From contig AP018281.1 of assembly GCA_002368355.1 (NCBI GenBank), positions 806,001 to 870,000 of the forward strand: a stretch of 64,000 nucleotides of DNA, written 5' to 3'. The notes beneath the pieces are model-generated. The model was not told where the DNA came from and searched no databases. It worked only from the letters and a program-made list of their open reading frames with translations. Of this stretch, positions 45,545-54,910 are shown one piece after another (position 1 is the stretch's first letter; each line of letters starts with the position of its first letter). Source of the stretch: Chondrocystis sp. NIES-4102 (GTDB lineage Bacteria; Cyanobacteriota; Cyanobacteriia; Cyanobacteriales; Xenococcaceae). A program made the translations under genes and the position numbers.

Positions 45545-45844
45545 TTACATATCTTTTTGATATTCTTCTAGTAAATCAAGTAGATTAACTTTACACTGCA
45601 TAGGTAATAAGTCGTTTAAGGGTAATTCCGTTTTACCGCCACCCAACTTTACAGGAATATCTTGTAAAATCTTGCTTACCGCATCTTCAGTTAAAGAGTC
45701 GTCTTCTAAAAGAGGATATACTTTCTCAGCTAATTGGGTATGTAAATGAGCGTCGTTTAAGTATAGATGCCACTTAGCGATATCGATATAGATATTTTCG
45801 CCAATTTGGGCTGCTAAAGCTTCTATGTCTGATGTACTTGCCAT
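45545..45844 (-). CDS. Small cyanobacterial protein, DUF3181-like
   Basis: The 99-residue acidic protein (ALAAQIGENIYIDIAKWHLY, LAEKVYPLLEDD, DIPVKLGGGKTELPLNDLLP) resembles a family widely conserved in cyanobacteria, which I recall as DUF3181. The predicted fold is helical with a conserved LGGGK segment. There is no signal peptide or membrane span. Its start overlaps the end of the 2TM gene by one base, so the two form a pair. The function is unknown. Confidence 0.65.
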   Translation of the reverse strand: MASTSDIEALAAQIGENIYIDIAKWHLYLNDAHLHTQLAEKVYPLLEDDSLTEDAVSKILQDIPVKLGGGKTELPLNDLLPMQCKVNLLDLLEEYQKDM

Positions 45845-46095
45845 TAGGTTTTTACTGATGTATAATCTGCGATCGCTTTAATATAGATAAAATGTAAGGC
45901 TAAAATGCCAAACCAAATACCGTTAACCCATAGCAACCAGGGCCATTGTGCTGATTTTAGATTATGAACAAACCATAAGCCTGAATTTGTAGCTGCATAT
46001 ATTCCAACATGAATTGCAAAATTCATTATATCGTCTAAACGGCGATATTCAGGGTCTGTTTTACGGTCAGGTTCACGAGGCCAACGGGGAGGCAT
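45844..46095 (-). CDS. 2TM domain-containing small membrane protein
   Basis: The 83-residue protein has a basic N-terminus (PPRWPREPDRKTDPEYRRLD), then two membrane helices (about 25-45 and 52-73) and a short tail. This is the 2TM-domain family found widely in cyanobacteria, with the conserved WPWLLWVNGIWFGILALHF segment. Its function is unknown. It is translationally coupled to the DUF3181-like gene. Confidence 0.75.
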   Translation of the reverse strand: MPPRWPREPDRKTDPEYRRLDDIMNFAIHVGIYAATNSGLWFVHNLKSAQWPWLLWVNGIWFGILALHFIYIKAIADYTSVKT

Positions 46096-46141
46096 ATATT
46101 ATTATTTTTTATATATAGATCATATCTTTATTCTACCTCTT

Positions 46142-46636
46142 TTAAGAAGCAAAATAATCTCCTGATTTGCCCCCTGTTTTACTCAATAGACTTATTTCGG
46201 TAATTTGTAGGGATTTTTCTATGGCTTTTGCCATATCGTAGAGGGTTAAGGCAGTCACGGAAACGGCGGTTAATGCTTCCATTTCCACCCCAGTTTCTGC
46301 TTTAGTAATGACATCTGCTTTAATGATGTATCCAGGTAAATTGTAATCTGGATTTATTTCTATAGAAATTTTGTGAATGGGTAAAGGATGACACAGGGGA
46401 ATAAGATTAGCTGTTTGTTTAGCTGCCATAATTCCTGCTATTTTAGCTATTCCTAACACATCTCCTTTAGGCGCATTACCTGCTTGAATGGTTGCTAAAG
46501 TTTCAGACGACATTTTTACTTTGCCTATTGCCACTGCAACTCGACGGGTGCTTTCTTTGGCTGAAACATCGACCATTTGAGCCTCCCCCTCAGCGTTAAG
46601 ATGGGAGAGGGATAAAAATTTATTTTTTTCTTGCAT
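46142..46636 (-). CDS. moaC: Cyclic pyranopterin monophosphate synthase MoaC
   Basis: MoaC converts 3',8-cyclo-7,8-dihydro-GTP to cPMP in molybdenum cofactor synthesis. The protein (164 residues) has [20 protein letters not shown] at the N-terminus, [15 protein letters not shown], and [20 protein letters not shown] followed by AKAI. These are all the expected active-site segments, including the Lys of DMAKAI. I place the start at the ATG at 46636, preceded by GGGGAAC. The frame is open to 46795, but that extension reads through the antisense strand of a tRNA gene and cannot be protein-coding in nature. No other moa gene is adjacent. Confidence 0.93.
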   Translation of the reverse strand: MQEKNKFLSLSHLNAEGEAQMVDVSAKESTRRVAVAIGKVKMSSETLATIQAGNAPKGDVLGIAKIAGIMAAKQTANLIPLCHPLPIHKISIEINPDYNLPGYIIKADVITKAETGVEMEALTAVSVTALTLYDMAKAIEKSLQITEISLLSKTGGKSGDYFAS

Positions 46637-46720
46637 TGTTCCCCGTGGTTCTGCTACTATTAAAAGCTGTTGGGTTAAGATAACATTTCCAAGCTCAACA
46701 AGATAAGTAAATATTATTAA

Positions 46721-46794
46721 GGGCGAGTAGCTCAGTGGATTAGAGCATTTGGCTACGAACCAAAAGGTCAGGGGTTCAAATCCCTTCTCGCTCA
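46721..46794 (+). tRNA. tRNA-Arg (anticodon ACG)
   Basis: The 74-base sequence folds as a full cloverleaf. The acceptor stem is GGGCGAG/CTCGCTC with one G-U pair. The D-loop contains AGCTCAGTGGATTAGAGC. The anticodon stem TTTGG/CCAAA encloses the loop CTACGAA (anticodon ACG). The T-loop is GGTTCAAATCC with stem GGGG/TCCC-type pairing, and the discriminator base is A. CCA is not encoded. The ACG anticodon (edited to ICG) reads CGN Arg codons. Confidence 0.97.
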
Positions 46795-46970
46795 CTTATT
46801 TTATTTTAGAATAAATACCTTAATATAATATACGGGTAATGAATCTAAAACTAGTATATTATTTTTAAACTCGAGTATTCCAAGCTTTGTTAAATTGTTG
46901 TACTCTTTTAGCTTTTAATAGCCCAAGCCTACATTTATCGTAGCGAGTAGGGGTATTTGTCATCACATTA

Positions 46971-48254
46971 ATGAACGAAAAATTAGAATCATTGCTAAAG
47001 TTAGCAATTAGTAGCGGAGCAAGCCACGCAGAAGTATTTCAGGTAAGCTCGCAATCTCAACCTGTATTTTTTGAAGGTAATCGTCTTAAACAGTTGGAAA
47101 GTTCGCAATCATTGGGGACAGCCTTAAGATTGTGGCAGAATAACCAACCAGGGTTAGCGGTAGCCTATGGTAAGATTGAACCTGAATTATTGGTAAGTAA
47201 AGCGATCGCTATTTCTAAACTTAATCTACCTGAAACTATAGATTTAGCATCCACACGGCAATTAGTTTACCCTGAAGTTGGAGCTAAAGCGACGGTTACT
47301 GAGTTAATTGAATTAGGTAATCAAGCAATTGCACAACTAAGACGAGAATATCCTGAAATTATTTGTTCTGCGGAATTGGAATCTGAGCAGGAAACCACCA
47401 CCTTAGTTAATTCTCAAGGGTTACATTGTCATTATAGTGAATCCGCTTTAAGTTACTCTCTGGGTGCAGAATTGGTTCGTGGGGAAGATTTTTTAGGTAT
47501 TTATGATGGGGAATATAGTACAGATCAACTAAATATAGATGCAGTAATTGAGCAAATAATCCAACGCCTAGATTGGGCGAAGGCAAATGTCGCACCCCTG
47601 CAAGGAAAAGTACCTGTATTGTTAACTGTCAATGCTGCTATTTTACTGTGGGATACTGTCGCCTCGGCTTTAAATGCCAAAAGGATTAAAGAAAAGTCTT
47701 CACCCTGGAGTGATTTGCAACAGCAATTAGTGGTTTCGGATTTAATTAGTCTGACACAGCAACCAGAGGAACATCCCTATGGTTGTCCTTTTGACGACGA
47801 AGGAATGCTTACCCAGAAAATAGAGTTAATTACTGAGGGTAGATTAAATCAATTTTATAGCGATCGCGCGACTGCTAGGGAATTGGGTTTGGAATCTACG
47901 GGTAATGGTTTTCGTCCTGATTTGGAAAGCTATCCTAGTCCTTCTTTAATTAATTTGGTTATCGCCCCTGGTAATGCTTCAATAGAGAATTTAATTACTC
48001 AATTAGATAACGGTATTATTGTGGATCAAGTTTTGGGAGGTGGGGCTGATATTAGCGGTGACTTTTCAGTCAATATTGATTTAGGTTATCGAGTTAAGAA
48101 TGGTAAAGTAATTGGTCGAGTGAAAGATACAGCGATCGCAGGTAATGTTTATCAGATTTTAAAACAAGTGGTTGCCCTGGGCAATGATGCTACTTGGAAT
48201 GGTTCGTGTTTGACACCTTCAATAATTGTGGAAGGGATTTCTGTAGTGGGGTAA
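46971..48254 (+). CDS. pmbA: TldE/PmbA-family protease subunit
   Basis: The 427-residue protein belongs to the TldD/TldE family. Landmarks are SGASHAEVFQVSSQSQPVFF at the N-terminus, GKVPVLLTVNAAILLWDTVA in the middle, HPYGCPFDDEGMLTQKIELI and the C-terminal ADISGDFSVNIDLGYRVKNG with GRVKDTAIAGNV. TldE lacks the HExxxH metal site of TldD, as here; it forms a heterodimer with TldD that unfolds and cuts small peptides, for example microcin precursors. No tldD is in the window. Whether it processes the double-glycine peptides at 52 kb is unknown and need not be assumed. Confidence 0.88.
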   Translation: MNEKLESLLKLAISSGASHAEVFQVSSQSQPVFFEGNRLKQLESSQSLGTALRLWQNNQPGLAVAYGKIEPELLVSKAIAISKLNLPETIDLASTRQLVYPEVGAKATVTELIELGNQAIAQLRREYPEIICSAELESEQETTTLVNSQGLHCHYSESALSYSLGAELVRGEDFLGIYDGEYSTDQLNIDAVIEQIIQRLDWAKANVAPLQGKVPVLLTVNAAILLWDTVASALNAKRIKEKSSPWSDLQQQLVVSDLISLTQQPEEHPYGCPFDDEGMLTQKIELITEGRLNQFYSDRATARELGLESTGNGFRPDLESYPSPSLINLVIAPGNASIENLITQLDNGIIVDQVLGGGADISGDFSVNIDLGYRVKNGKVIGRVKDTAIAGNVYQILKQVVALGNDATWNGSCLTPSIIVEGISVVG

Positions 48255-48257
48255 GAG

Positions 48258-48803
48258 TCAGGATTTCTTACTCAGACTTTGACTTTTTGCTTGTTTTTTC
48301 TTCAGATGCTGTTTACGGCGAGAAGTGATCCAATCACTAAGACTATGAATCAATGCTCCTAATTCTAAACCCAAGAGGATGATCATAGTTTCTTTAGGAT
48401 AGTAAGTAACTAATCTTTGCCACTGTAATTTAACAAACTCGTGCCAATTCCAAGCAAAACCCCAAAACAATTGAGCGATCGCTATAATAAAAATACTAAT
48501 AAAAGCAATCACGCTCAAAAGATATAAAATCCGTAAGCAAGTACCAATAATGATGCCATGAGATAACCAAGAACGATGACGCAGACATTGACGATAAGGT
48601 AACCAAATAATTCTTAAATACCCCCAGCGTTGATACTGGATGGAATGAATATCAAGATCGGGACCGAACATGAAGCTACTAAACAAAAACCCGCCACATA
48701 GTATTAAGGTTAATTCTCCATCACGACACAAACCATAGCTAATTCCAGCTATTATCGGTAAACTCCAAAGGGTAATGCGGTCATGGGTGATACCAGAAGG
48801 CAT
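48258..48803 (-). CDS. DUF2227 putative metal-binding membrane protein
   Basis: The 181-residue protein has the DUF2227 pattern: an N-terminal GITHDRITLWSLPI, then FMFGPDLDIHSIQYQRWGYL and LRHRSWLSHGIIIGT, with conserved His/Asp residues that could bind metal near membrane helices. Four or so hydrophobic segments are present, and the tail is Lys-rich. It resembles the YdjM-type membrane hydrolases but its activity is unknown. It converges on pmbA with 3 bases between the stops. Confidence 0.82.
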   Translation of the reverse strand: MPSGITHDRITLWSLPIIAGISYGLCRDGELTLILCGGFLFSSFMFGPDLDIHSIQYQRWGYLRIIWLPYRQCLRHRSWLSHGIIIGTCLRILYLLSVIAFISIFIIAIAQLFWGFAWNWHEFVKLQWQRLVTYYPKETMIILLGLELGALIHSLSDWITSRRKQHLKKKQAKSQSLSKKS

Positions 48804-48929
48804 AAAGCTATATTATGAATGGGCAACTACTCGCATTAATAGTAGCTATAAAGCTTTTAAATTTCTACACTAGATTTAGGGTAGATAGTTTGATACCTTG
48901 GTAATTGGCAATGTGATGGGTAATGGGCA

Positions 48930-50156
48930 ATGTCTTCTTTTGGTTCAAGTAATAGTTTAGATTGGTTAAATCGTGGTACAAGCGAAATCTTTCCAGCGCG
49001 CCCAGACTCGGATAATCAGGATGAAAATTTAACTCAACGTTTGATTAAAAGTGAGCGTCCCTTGAGGGTAAAGTTAGGGATTGATCCTACAGGTACTGAT
49101 ATTCACCTGGGTCATAGTATACCCTTTCGTAAGTTACGTTCTTTTCAAGATGCTGGACATACGGCGGTGGTTATTATTGGCGATTTTACGGCTCAAATTG
49201 GCGACCCTACAGGGAAATCCGATGTTCGTCGTCAGTTAAGTGTCCAAGAGGTGCAAGCTAACGCTCAAAGTTATTTGGATCAATTACGTCCTATATTGGA
49301 TTTTGATACTCCTGGACGCTTGGAAATTCGCTACAACTCTGAATGGTTGGGTAAATTGGATTTAGCACAAATTCAGGAATTACTAGCGACTATGACTGTA
49401 GGACAAATGCTAGCAAAAGAAGGGTTTGCAGAACGTTACAGCCAGGAAAAACCGATTTTTCTCCACGAGTTTTTATATCCTTTGATGCAGGGTTATGATT
49501 CCGTCGCTGTTGAGGCTGATGTGGAGTTGGGGGGGACAGATCAAAAGTTTAATATTGCTGTAGGGCGTGATTTGCAACGGCATTTTGGTAAACAGACTCA
49601 ATTTGGCTTACTGTTGCCTATTTTATTGGGTACAGATGGAGTGCAGAAGATGTCTAAGTCTTTGAATAATTATGTCGGGCTACAGGAAGATGCTTTATCG
49701 ATGTATTCTAAATTAGAGAAAACTCCTGATAATCTACTCCCTGATTATTTTGAGTTGTTAACTGATTTGGATTTAACTACTTTACCTAATAACCCTAGGG
49801 AATTACAAAAATTACTAGCGATCGCTATTACTTCTCAGTTTCACGGCCAACAGGCTGCAAAGAAAGCACAACAAACAGCCGAACAAATTGTCTTGCAAGG
49901 TAACACTACAGGAGGGGAAAATATCCCTGAGTATTCTTTGGCGACGGTGGAATTTCCTGCTAAATTGTTTTATATTCTAGGGGCAACTGGTTTATGTAAA
50001 AGTAGTGGGGAAGGAAGACGACAATTACAAGGGGGTGCAGTGCGCTTAGAAGGCGATCGCATAAGTGATGTTGATCTGACTTTTGACAATGCTGATGATT
50101 TGGCGGGTAAGGTTTTGCAAGTAGGGAAGAAGAAGTTTATTCGCTTAGTTGTTTAA
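48930..50156 (+). CDS. tyrS: Tyrosyl-tRNA synthetase
   Basis: The 408-residue class I synthetase has the HIGH-type motif in [11 protein letters not shown] and the KMSKS loop ([13 protein letters not shown]), with a C-terminal S4-like RNA-binding domain ([20 protein letters not shown]). The TyrRS subtype with HLGH and a long CP1 ([11 protein letters not shown]) is the TyrZ-like form found in cyanobacteria. Its end overlaps the convergent ABC-class ATPase gene by 20 bases. Confidence 0.95.
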   Translation: MSSFGSSNSLDWLNRGTSEIFPARPDSDNQDENLTQRLIKSERPLRVKLGIDPTGTDIHLGHSIPFRKLRSFQDAGHTAVVIIGDFTAQIGDPTGKSDVRRQLSVQEVQANAQSYLDQLRPILDFDTPGRLEIRYNSEWLGKLDLAQIQELLATMTVGQMLAKEGFAERYSQEKPIFLHEFLYPLMQGYDSVAVEADVELGGTDQKFNIAVGRDLQRHFGKQTQFGLLLPILLGTDGVQKMSKSLNNYVGLQEDALSMYSKLEKTPDNLLPDYFELLTDLDLTTLPNNPRELQKLLAIAITSQFHGQQAAKKAQQTAEQIVLQGNTTGGENIPEYSLATVEFPAKLFYILGATGLCKSSGEGRRQLQGGAVRLEGDRISDVDLTFDNADDLAGKVLQVGKKKFIRLVV

Positions 50157-51852
50157 TTTGTAAGCTTCTTAGTCTATTTAAGGCGGATGCTAATTCTAAA
50201 GGACGAAACATAACTAAATCTCCTTGATGGGCATTACCAATGATATTTAATCCAGAGGTAGTAATATCTTGCTTAATTCGCTGGAGAATTTCCCTCATAG
50301 TTAACTGTTGCTGATGGTAGTTTTCTTTGGCATAAACAATAGCTAGGGCGATCGCTTTTAGTTGTCCTCGATCTATTATTTGTTCGACAGCAGTTAAATC
50401 GATTTCCTCCATTCCCAAGGTTATTTGTTCGACCCCACGGGATTTGAGTTTAACCTCCCTTTTGCCCCGACTGGTGTTTATGTTATCTATCAAAGGGGTT
50501 CTTGGGGTAATTTTACCAAAGTGTGTACCGCCTTCTGGGTTTCTGTGGATTGGATGTTCCAGGGCGATCGCTTTTGCTTGTTTGGTAACGTCCTGTGGTA
50601 CATAGTTTTCTAAGGCAATTATTTTATCTGCAACCTCGAAATAATCCCCACTACCACCCATTACTAAAATGCTCGACACCTGATAATCTGTATAAAGCTG
50701 ACGCACTTTATCTATATAAGGAGTGATCGGTTCTTTTTCTTTGGCGATTAATGCCTGCATTCGGCGATCGCGGATAGTAAAGTTGGTAGCTGATGTGTCT
50801 TCGTCTATCAATAGTAATTGGGCACCCGCTTCTAATGCTTCGATGATATTGGCTGCTTGGGAAGTACTACCACTGGCGTTAGTTGTGGAAAAGTTGCTGG
50901 TTGAACGTCCTTGGGGTAAATGATTGATAAAGGGTGAGATATCAACCCCAGCTATACTGCGTCCATCTTCTGCCCGTATTTTTACTCCTTGAGGATTGGT
51001 AACTACAAATTCTCTCCCATCCCCAGGTAAATGATTGTAGATTCCTAATTCTATGGCTTTTAGTAGGGTGGATTTGCCATGATACCCACCACCAACTATT
51101 AAGCTGATACCCGCAGGAATTCCCATACCTTCTATTATTCTTCGGTTAGGACAATTAAACTGGACTTGTAAGGAAACAGGAGATTTAAAGGGTACAGCAT
51201 CAAGTAACGGACGGGCATCAATCCCACTGCGACGGGGAAGAATAGCACCATTGGCGATAAAGGCAACGAGGTTTTTACTCGGTAGTTGTTCTCGCAACCA
51301 GTCGGCATCTTCGTTAGTTTCTATTTGTCTTTGAATATCTACTGGATTTAAAGAACTATATAGTAGTGAGGTGGCAACGATCTTAGGTAGATCTTGACAT
51401 AATAGTTCTGCTGCTTGACGACCTAATATGCTTCTACCTCTGGCAGGTAAGCCGACTACAAAACGTACTTCTAACTGTTGGGCATTGATATATACTGATG
51501 TTCTAGCTAGTATTTCTTGTCCTAATGGGGCAATAGTAATTAAACCGCTTTTGCCTATACCACGAGTAAAACTTATTCTGTCTGCTGCTTGGGCAAATTG
51601 ACGGGCTAGATAATCTCGTAAAGCTATTTCTCGACTAATGGATTTATATAGTTGCTTGGGAAAATTACCAACAGTTTGAGGAATGATTATTCTTAGTTGA
51701 CTTGGGGCTGCAAATGGATCTGCTTGTACATGATCAATGATTAAAACGAAATTTTCAAACTGATAACTACCTCGTATTTCTTTGTAGGCTTTGTAGTTAG
51801 CGTTATCTAGTTTTAGTAATTTGTCTTGGAGATTTGTTTGATTACCCTGCAT
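50137..51852 (-). CDS. ABC-class P-loop ATPase (COG3044 type)
   Basis: The 571-residue protein has an N-terminal region with [19 protein letters not shown], then a P-loop [20 protein letters not shown], a long insertion ([20 protein letters not shown]) and Walker [21 protein letters not shown], followed by [20 protein letters not shown]. This is the stand-alone predicted ATPase of the ABC class that has no transporter domain. Its role is unknown. The C-terminus has [20 protein letters not shown], typical of the family. Confidence 0.88.
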   Translation of the reverse strand: MQGNQTNLQDKLLKLDNANYKAYKEIRGSYQFENFVLIIDHVQADPFAAPSQLRIIIPQTVGNFPKQLYKSISREIALRDYLARQFAQAADRISFTRGIGKSGLITIAPLGQEILARTSVYINAQQLEVRFVVGLPARGRSILGRQAAELLCQDLPKIVATSLLYSSLNPVDIQRQIETNEDADWLREQLPSKNLVAFIANGAILPRRSGIDARPLLDAVPFKSPVSLQVQFNCPNRRIIEGMGIPAGISLIVGGGYHGKSTLLKAIELGIYNHLPGDGREFVVTNPQGVKIRAEDGRSIAGVDISPFINHLPQGRSTSNFSTTNASGSTSQAANIIEALEAGAQLLLIDEDTSATNFTIRDRRMQALIAKEKEPITPYIDKVRQLYTDYQVSSILVMGGSGDYFEVADKIIALENYVPQDVTKQAKAIALEHPIHRNPEGGTHFGKITPRTPLIDNINTSRGKREVKLKSRGVEQITLGMEEIDLTAVEQIIDRGQLKAIALAIVYAKENYHQQQLTMREILQRIKQDITTSGLNIIGNAHQGDLVMFRPLELASALNRLRSLQIKQLSE

Positions 51853-52293
51853 TTTTATGGTTTTTCTGTACTATTTTGGTTAGTTTAATACGCATAAGTC
51901 CTCTTAATATGTCTTAACATTAGGTTTTAATTAACACGATTGACTTGGAAGGAACTGGGAGATGTATTATTTCGTAATTATATATTATGTCTTTTGATCT
52001 AATATATTTTGTTTTGTATTCAGATATGCAATAGAAAAAAAGGTATTTAATTGACTATATACAATGATATATTAATTAATAACTATTTATTACTTATTTA
52101 CTATTATTGCTATCCTATATAAAAATTGTATCTAAATGTTTCGGACAAAACACTGATAGTTGTGTCTATTTTACCTAGTCAAAACAGTTGTTATTTTATT
52201 TTTGTTGTTGCACAATAAAATCATCGAGGAACAAAGATAACTTCTCGAAACAGAAAACAGAAAATTTCTTCTTATTATTTAGGTGCAACAGAA
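51853..52293. other. 441-base gap upstream of the precursor peptide genes
   Basis: The gap is very AT-rich with no frame of note. It must hold the promoters of the peptide array (plus) and the ATPase gene (minus). A GAGGAAC-like sequence lies far from the first peptide start. No operator stands out. Confidence 0.5.
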
Positions 52294-52539
52294 ATGTCTA
52301 AAATTCAAATCAACAACCTCAACAATTCCGAATTAGAAGTATTAAATGCTGAAGCTACAACTGAAGTAGTAGGTGGTTTTTGGTACGGTTATGGTGTTAA
52401 AAAAGTTTATAAGTCTGCTACCCTAGAGCAGGTTAACTACAACACCAATATTCAAGCTGCTGTTGGCGGTGGTAAATATAGCTCCACTGGCAATAGTAAT
52501 GGTACTTACCAAAGCAACTCTGGTTCTATTTATCAGTAA
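52294..52539 (+). CDS. Double-glycine leader precursor peptide 1
   Basis: The 81-residue peptide has a leader MSKIQINNLNNSELEVLNAE followed by ATTEVVGG (GG at 27-28), the consensus cut site of C39-peptidase exporters. The core (53 residues) begins FWYGYG and contains LEQVNYNTNIQAAVGGGKYS and a Ser/Asn/Gly-rich tail ending SGSIYQ. It is the first of three tandem copies and lacks the extra YG present in copies 2 and 3. No Cys is present, so lanthionine or disulfide bridges are not possible. It is called a secreted peptide precursor; whether it is a bacteriocin, signal or structural peptide is unknown. Confidence 0.8.
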   Translation: MSKIQINNLNNSELEVLNAEATTEVVGGFWYGYGVKKVYKSATLEQVNYNTNIQAAVGGGKYSSTGNSNGTYQSNSGSIYQ

Positions 52540-52570
52540 GTTTTAACTAATATCTATAGGAGCAACAGAA

Positions 52571-52822
52571 ATGTCTAAAATTCAAATCAACAACCTCAAC
52601 AATTCCGAGTTAGAAGTATTAAATGCTGAAGCTACAACTGAAGTAGTAGGTGGTTTTTGGTACGGTTATGGCTACGGCTATAAAAAAGTTTATAAGTCTG
52701 CTACCCTAACTCAAGTTAACGAAAATTCTAATCTTCAAGTAGCATTAGGTGGTGGTAAATATAGCTCCACTGGCAATAGTAATGGTACTTCTCAAAGCAA
52801 CTCTGGTTCTATTTATCAGTAA
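52571..52822 (+). CDS. Double-glycine leader precursor peptide 2
   Basis: The 83-residue near-copy of peptide 1 has an identical leader and an EVVGG|FWYGYGYGYKKVY junction. The core differs at LTQVNENSNLQVALGGGKYS and ends NSGSIYQ. The 31-base spacer before it contains AGGAG and is the same as the spacer before peptide 3, so the whole gene plus spacer has been duplicated in tandem. The exporter operon converges on the array. Confidence 0.8.
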   Translation: MSKIQINNLNNSELEVLNAEATTEVVGGFWYGYGYGYKKVYKSATLTQVNENSNLQVALGGGKYSSTGNSNGTSQSNSGSIYQ

Positions 52823-52853
52823 GTTTTAACTAATATCTATAGGAGCAACAGAA

Positions 52854-53105
52854 ATGTCTAAAATTCAAATCAACAACCTCAACAATTCCGAGTTAGAAGT
52901 ATTAAATGCTGAAGCTACAACTGAAGTAGTAGGTGGTTTTTGGTACGGTTATGGCTACGGCTATAAAAAAGTTTATAAGTCTGCTACCCTAACTCAAGTT
53001 AACCAAAATTCTAATCTTCAAGTAGCATTAGGTGGTGGTAAATATAGCTCCACTGGTAATAGCAATAGTACTTACCAAAGCAACTACGGTTCTATTTCTC
53101 AGTAG
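52854..53105 (+). CDS. Double-glycine leader precursor peptide 3
   Basis: The 83-residue copy shares the leader and the FWYGYGYGY core start with peptide 2. Differences gather at the C-terminus (SNSTYQSNYGSISQ) and one Glu to Gln in TQVNQNSNLQ. The changes are conservative and the frame is intact, which suggests selection on all three products. An AGGAG ribosome-binding site precedes it. Confidence 0.8.
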   Translation: MSKIQINNLNNSELEVLNAEATTEVVGGFWYGYGYGYKKVYKSATLTQVNQNSNLQVALGGGKYSSTGNSNSTYQSNYGSISQ

Positions 53106-53244
53106 TTAAAAGAGCGAGAAATTAAATTTAATCTGCTCACGCCATTCTTTTAATAGTTGGTTGGGCAGATTAAGCAAATGAGCATAATATTCTATCCTTG
53201 TATCCTATATATTGGCTCAATTCTAGGTTTTAGGAGAGTTGAAA

Positions 53245-53508
53245 ATGTCTAAAATACAAATTACCGAGTTACGCTCTCAAATCTCTGAACTTAAAACTTT
53301 AAATAAAGCTGAAACAGGCGAAGTTCTTGGTGGTTATCGTAGTTTTGTCCGTAATTATTCTTGGAAATTTAATACTTATATCTCATCTAAGTTTAATGGT
53401 AGCTTAAGAGGTATTGATCGGATTAACCTGGATTTTAACGGCAAAAAGTATAGTTTTACTAAGAAGTCTACGAGAAATAGTAAATATAGTTACATTCTGG
53501 TTGATTAA
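53245..53508 (+). CDS. Double-glycine leader precursor peptide 4 (divergent)
   Basis: I take the ATG at 53245, with TAGGAG 9 bases upstream. The 87-residue peptide has the leader MSKIQITELRSQISELKTLN with EVLGG (GG at 29-30), but its core is unlike peptides 1-3. It is basic and aromatic (RSFVRNYSWKFNTYISSKFN; NGKKYSFTKKSTRNSKYSYI). Same exporter, different cargo is the likely reading. The core has the charge of a cationic antimicrobial peptide, but that is inference. Confidence 0.75.
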   Translation: MSKIQITELRSQISELKTLNKAETGEVLGGYRSFVRNYSWKFNTYISSKFNGSLRGIDRINLDFNGKKYSFTKKSTRNSKYSYILVD

Positions 53509-53523
53509 TTAGGACTTTATAAG

Positions 53524-53568
53524 AGAAAGATGAAGCTAATAATTAATTAAAAACTGCCTAATCTTTCT
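53524..53568 (+). terminator. Weak hairpin between peptides 4 and 5
   Basis: AGAAAGAT (53524-53531) pairs with ATCTTTCT (53561-53568) across an AT-rich loop. There is no clear T-run, so it may only attenuate transcription. Confidence 0.3.
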
Positions 53569-53599
53569 TGTTAACACAACAAAAATAGTGAGCAAAAAA

Positions 53600-53830
53600 A
53601 TGTCAAAAATTCAAATTGCAGAATTAGCAACATCAACATCCGAATTAAATGTATTAAGCGATCGCGCTACAGGGGATATTGTAGGTGGTTACGGCAAAGG
53701 TTGGGCGAAGAAACTTAGTTTTGCTAATATTATCCAAATTAATAATAATATTAATATTCAAATTGCCTTTGGTGGTAGTAATTATAACTGGACAAACCAA
53801 GGTAACAACGCTGGAACTTCCCAAGGTTAA
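53600..53830 (+). CDS. Double-glycine leader precursor peptide 5
   Basis: I take the ATG at 53600; a GTG at 53588 would add four residues. The 76-residue peptide has the leader MSKIQIAELATSTSELNVLS with DIVGG (29-30). The core YGKGWAKKLSFANIIQINNN continues INIQIAFGGSNYNWTNQGNN and ends AGTSQG. It keeps the QxNxNxNxQxAxGGxxY pattern of peptides 1-3 although the rest has diverged. No strong ribosome-binding site is visible. Confidence 0.72.
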   Translation: MSKIQIAELATSTSELNVLSDRATGDIVGGYGKGWAKKLSFANIIQINNNINIQIAFGGSNYNWTNQGNNAGTSQG

Positions 53831-53936
53831 AGGTTTGCTGATCACCTAGCATTATTGTCGATAACTATATTACCGAGATTTATTCAATGGTCAAAGCTAT
53901 TCAACATTTCTGGATATTTGCTTTAACCATTTTCCT

Positions 53937-54710
53937 TTATTTTTCTATCAGCTTAACTTGAGGAAGATGATCTCCTTTAAATTCAGTGACAATTTGCACC
54001 TCTTCTAGCTGTTGTTGTAACCACTCAGAAAACAAAGCCGTCATGATATAGTTGCGTAACTCATCATCTAGTTGTGGCTGAATAATTTCCTCAACCAAGA
54101 TCAGATGAACACCCATTGAAGTAATTATAGGTCTTAATAACTGAGGTGGAGAAGCAGCAAAAACAGCAGCAGAGATTTCTGGTTTAAGGTTTTGTCTCTG
54201 TACCACTCCACAATAACCCCCAGATCGACGGCGATCGGGATTTTGTTCATATTTTCTAGCTAAATCTTGAAAACTCATTTCTCCTTCAACAATAGCGCAA
54301 TATAGTTCAATAGCTAGATCCTCATCATCTAAAACCACTTCATAAATTGCAGCCCCGACATAGTTTAGGTGGTTTTGATAAAAAAAAGCTTCAACGCGAT
54401 CGCCAAATAAATGGTTTACTAGTTTTTCGGTAATCGTATTAGTCTTAACTAAAGCCTCAAAATCATCCATCGAAAGGTAATTACTCTTTAACCATTCCCA
54501 GGTAGCTTCTATATTTTGTAAATTGTGAGTTAAACGAAAGTTATCCGCCCCTTGTTGTAACTCTGCATCATTTACTTTAATTCCTAATTTGTTTGCTTGC
54601 GACTCAATGATTTGGCGAGTAGCCACCCCCTCAAGAACGCGATTTAGCTGACTTGAAAGTTTAAGATAATTAGTTATATCTATCTGATTTATTTTTAAAG
54701 TTCGTTTCAT
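53937..54710 (-). CDS. PpiC-type peptidyl-prolyl isomerase
   Basis: The 257-residue protein has a SurA-like helical N-terminal part (IIESQANKLGIKVNDAELQQ) and a parvulin domain (about 120-215: SFQDLARKYEQNPDRRRSGG, YCGVVQRQNLKPEISAAVFA, ITSMGVHLILVEEI). There is no signal peptide. Similar genes accompany HlyD/C39-ABC exporters in cyanobacteria, so it may help fold or deliver the exported peptides. It is the last gene of the exporter operon, 200 bases after the HlyD fusion, and its stop faces peptide 5. Confidence 0.82.
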   Translation of the reverse strand: MKRTLKINQIDITNYLKLSSQLNRVLEGVATRQIIESQANKLGIKVNDAELQQGADNFRLTHNLQNIEATWEWLKSNYLSMDDFEALVKTNTITEKLVNHLFGDRVEAFFYQNHLNYVGAAIYEVVLDDEDLAIELYCAIVEGEMSFQDLARKYEQNPDRRRSGGYCGVVQRQNLKPEISAAVFAASPPQLLRPIITSMGVHLILVEEIIQPQLDDELRNYIMTALFSEWLQQQLEEVQIVTEFKGDHLPQVKLIEK

Positions 54711-54910
54711 ATTGGTTCTTTAGGTGGTTGATTGAGCCTATTTAGTAGTTACCTCAAATTTAATTGATATTTATCAGGTTACAACCTAATTACAATTTTA
54801 AGCAATCAGCCAAGTATATGACTATAAATGTCTCGCATCCAGCAGAGAAAAATCTTTAATCTTTCTGTAATGGATGCAAGAGTTTTAAACACTTAAGGTT
54901 AATTTTCAGT

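Noticed and set aside
46971-48254. PmbA as processing protease of the 52-kb peptides
   Set aside because: It is 4 kb away in a different gene context, TldD is missing, and the C39 domain of the exporter already explains leader removal.
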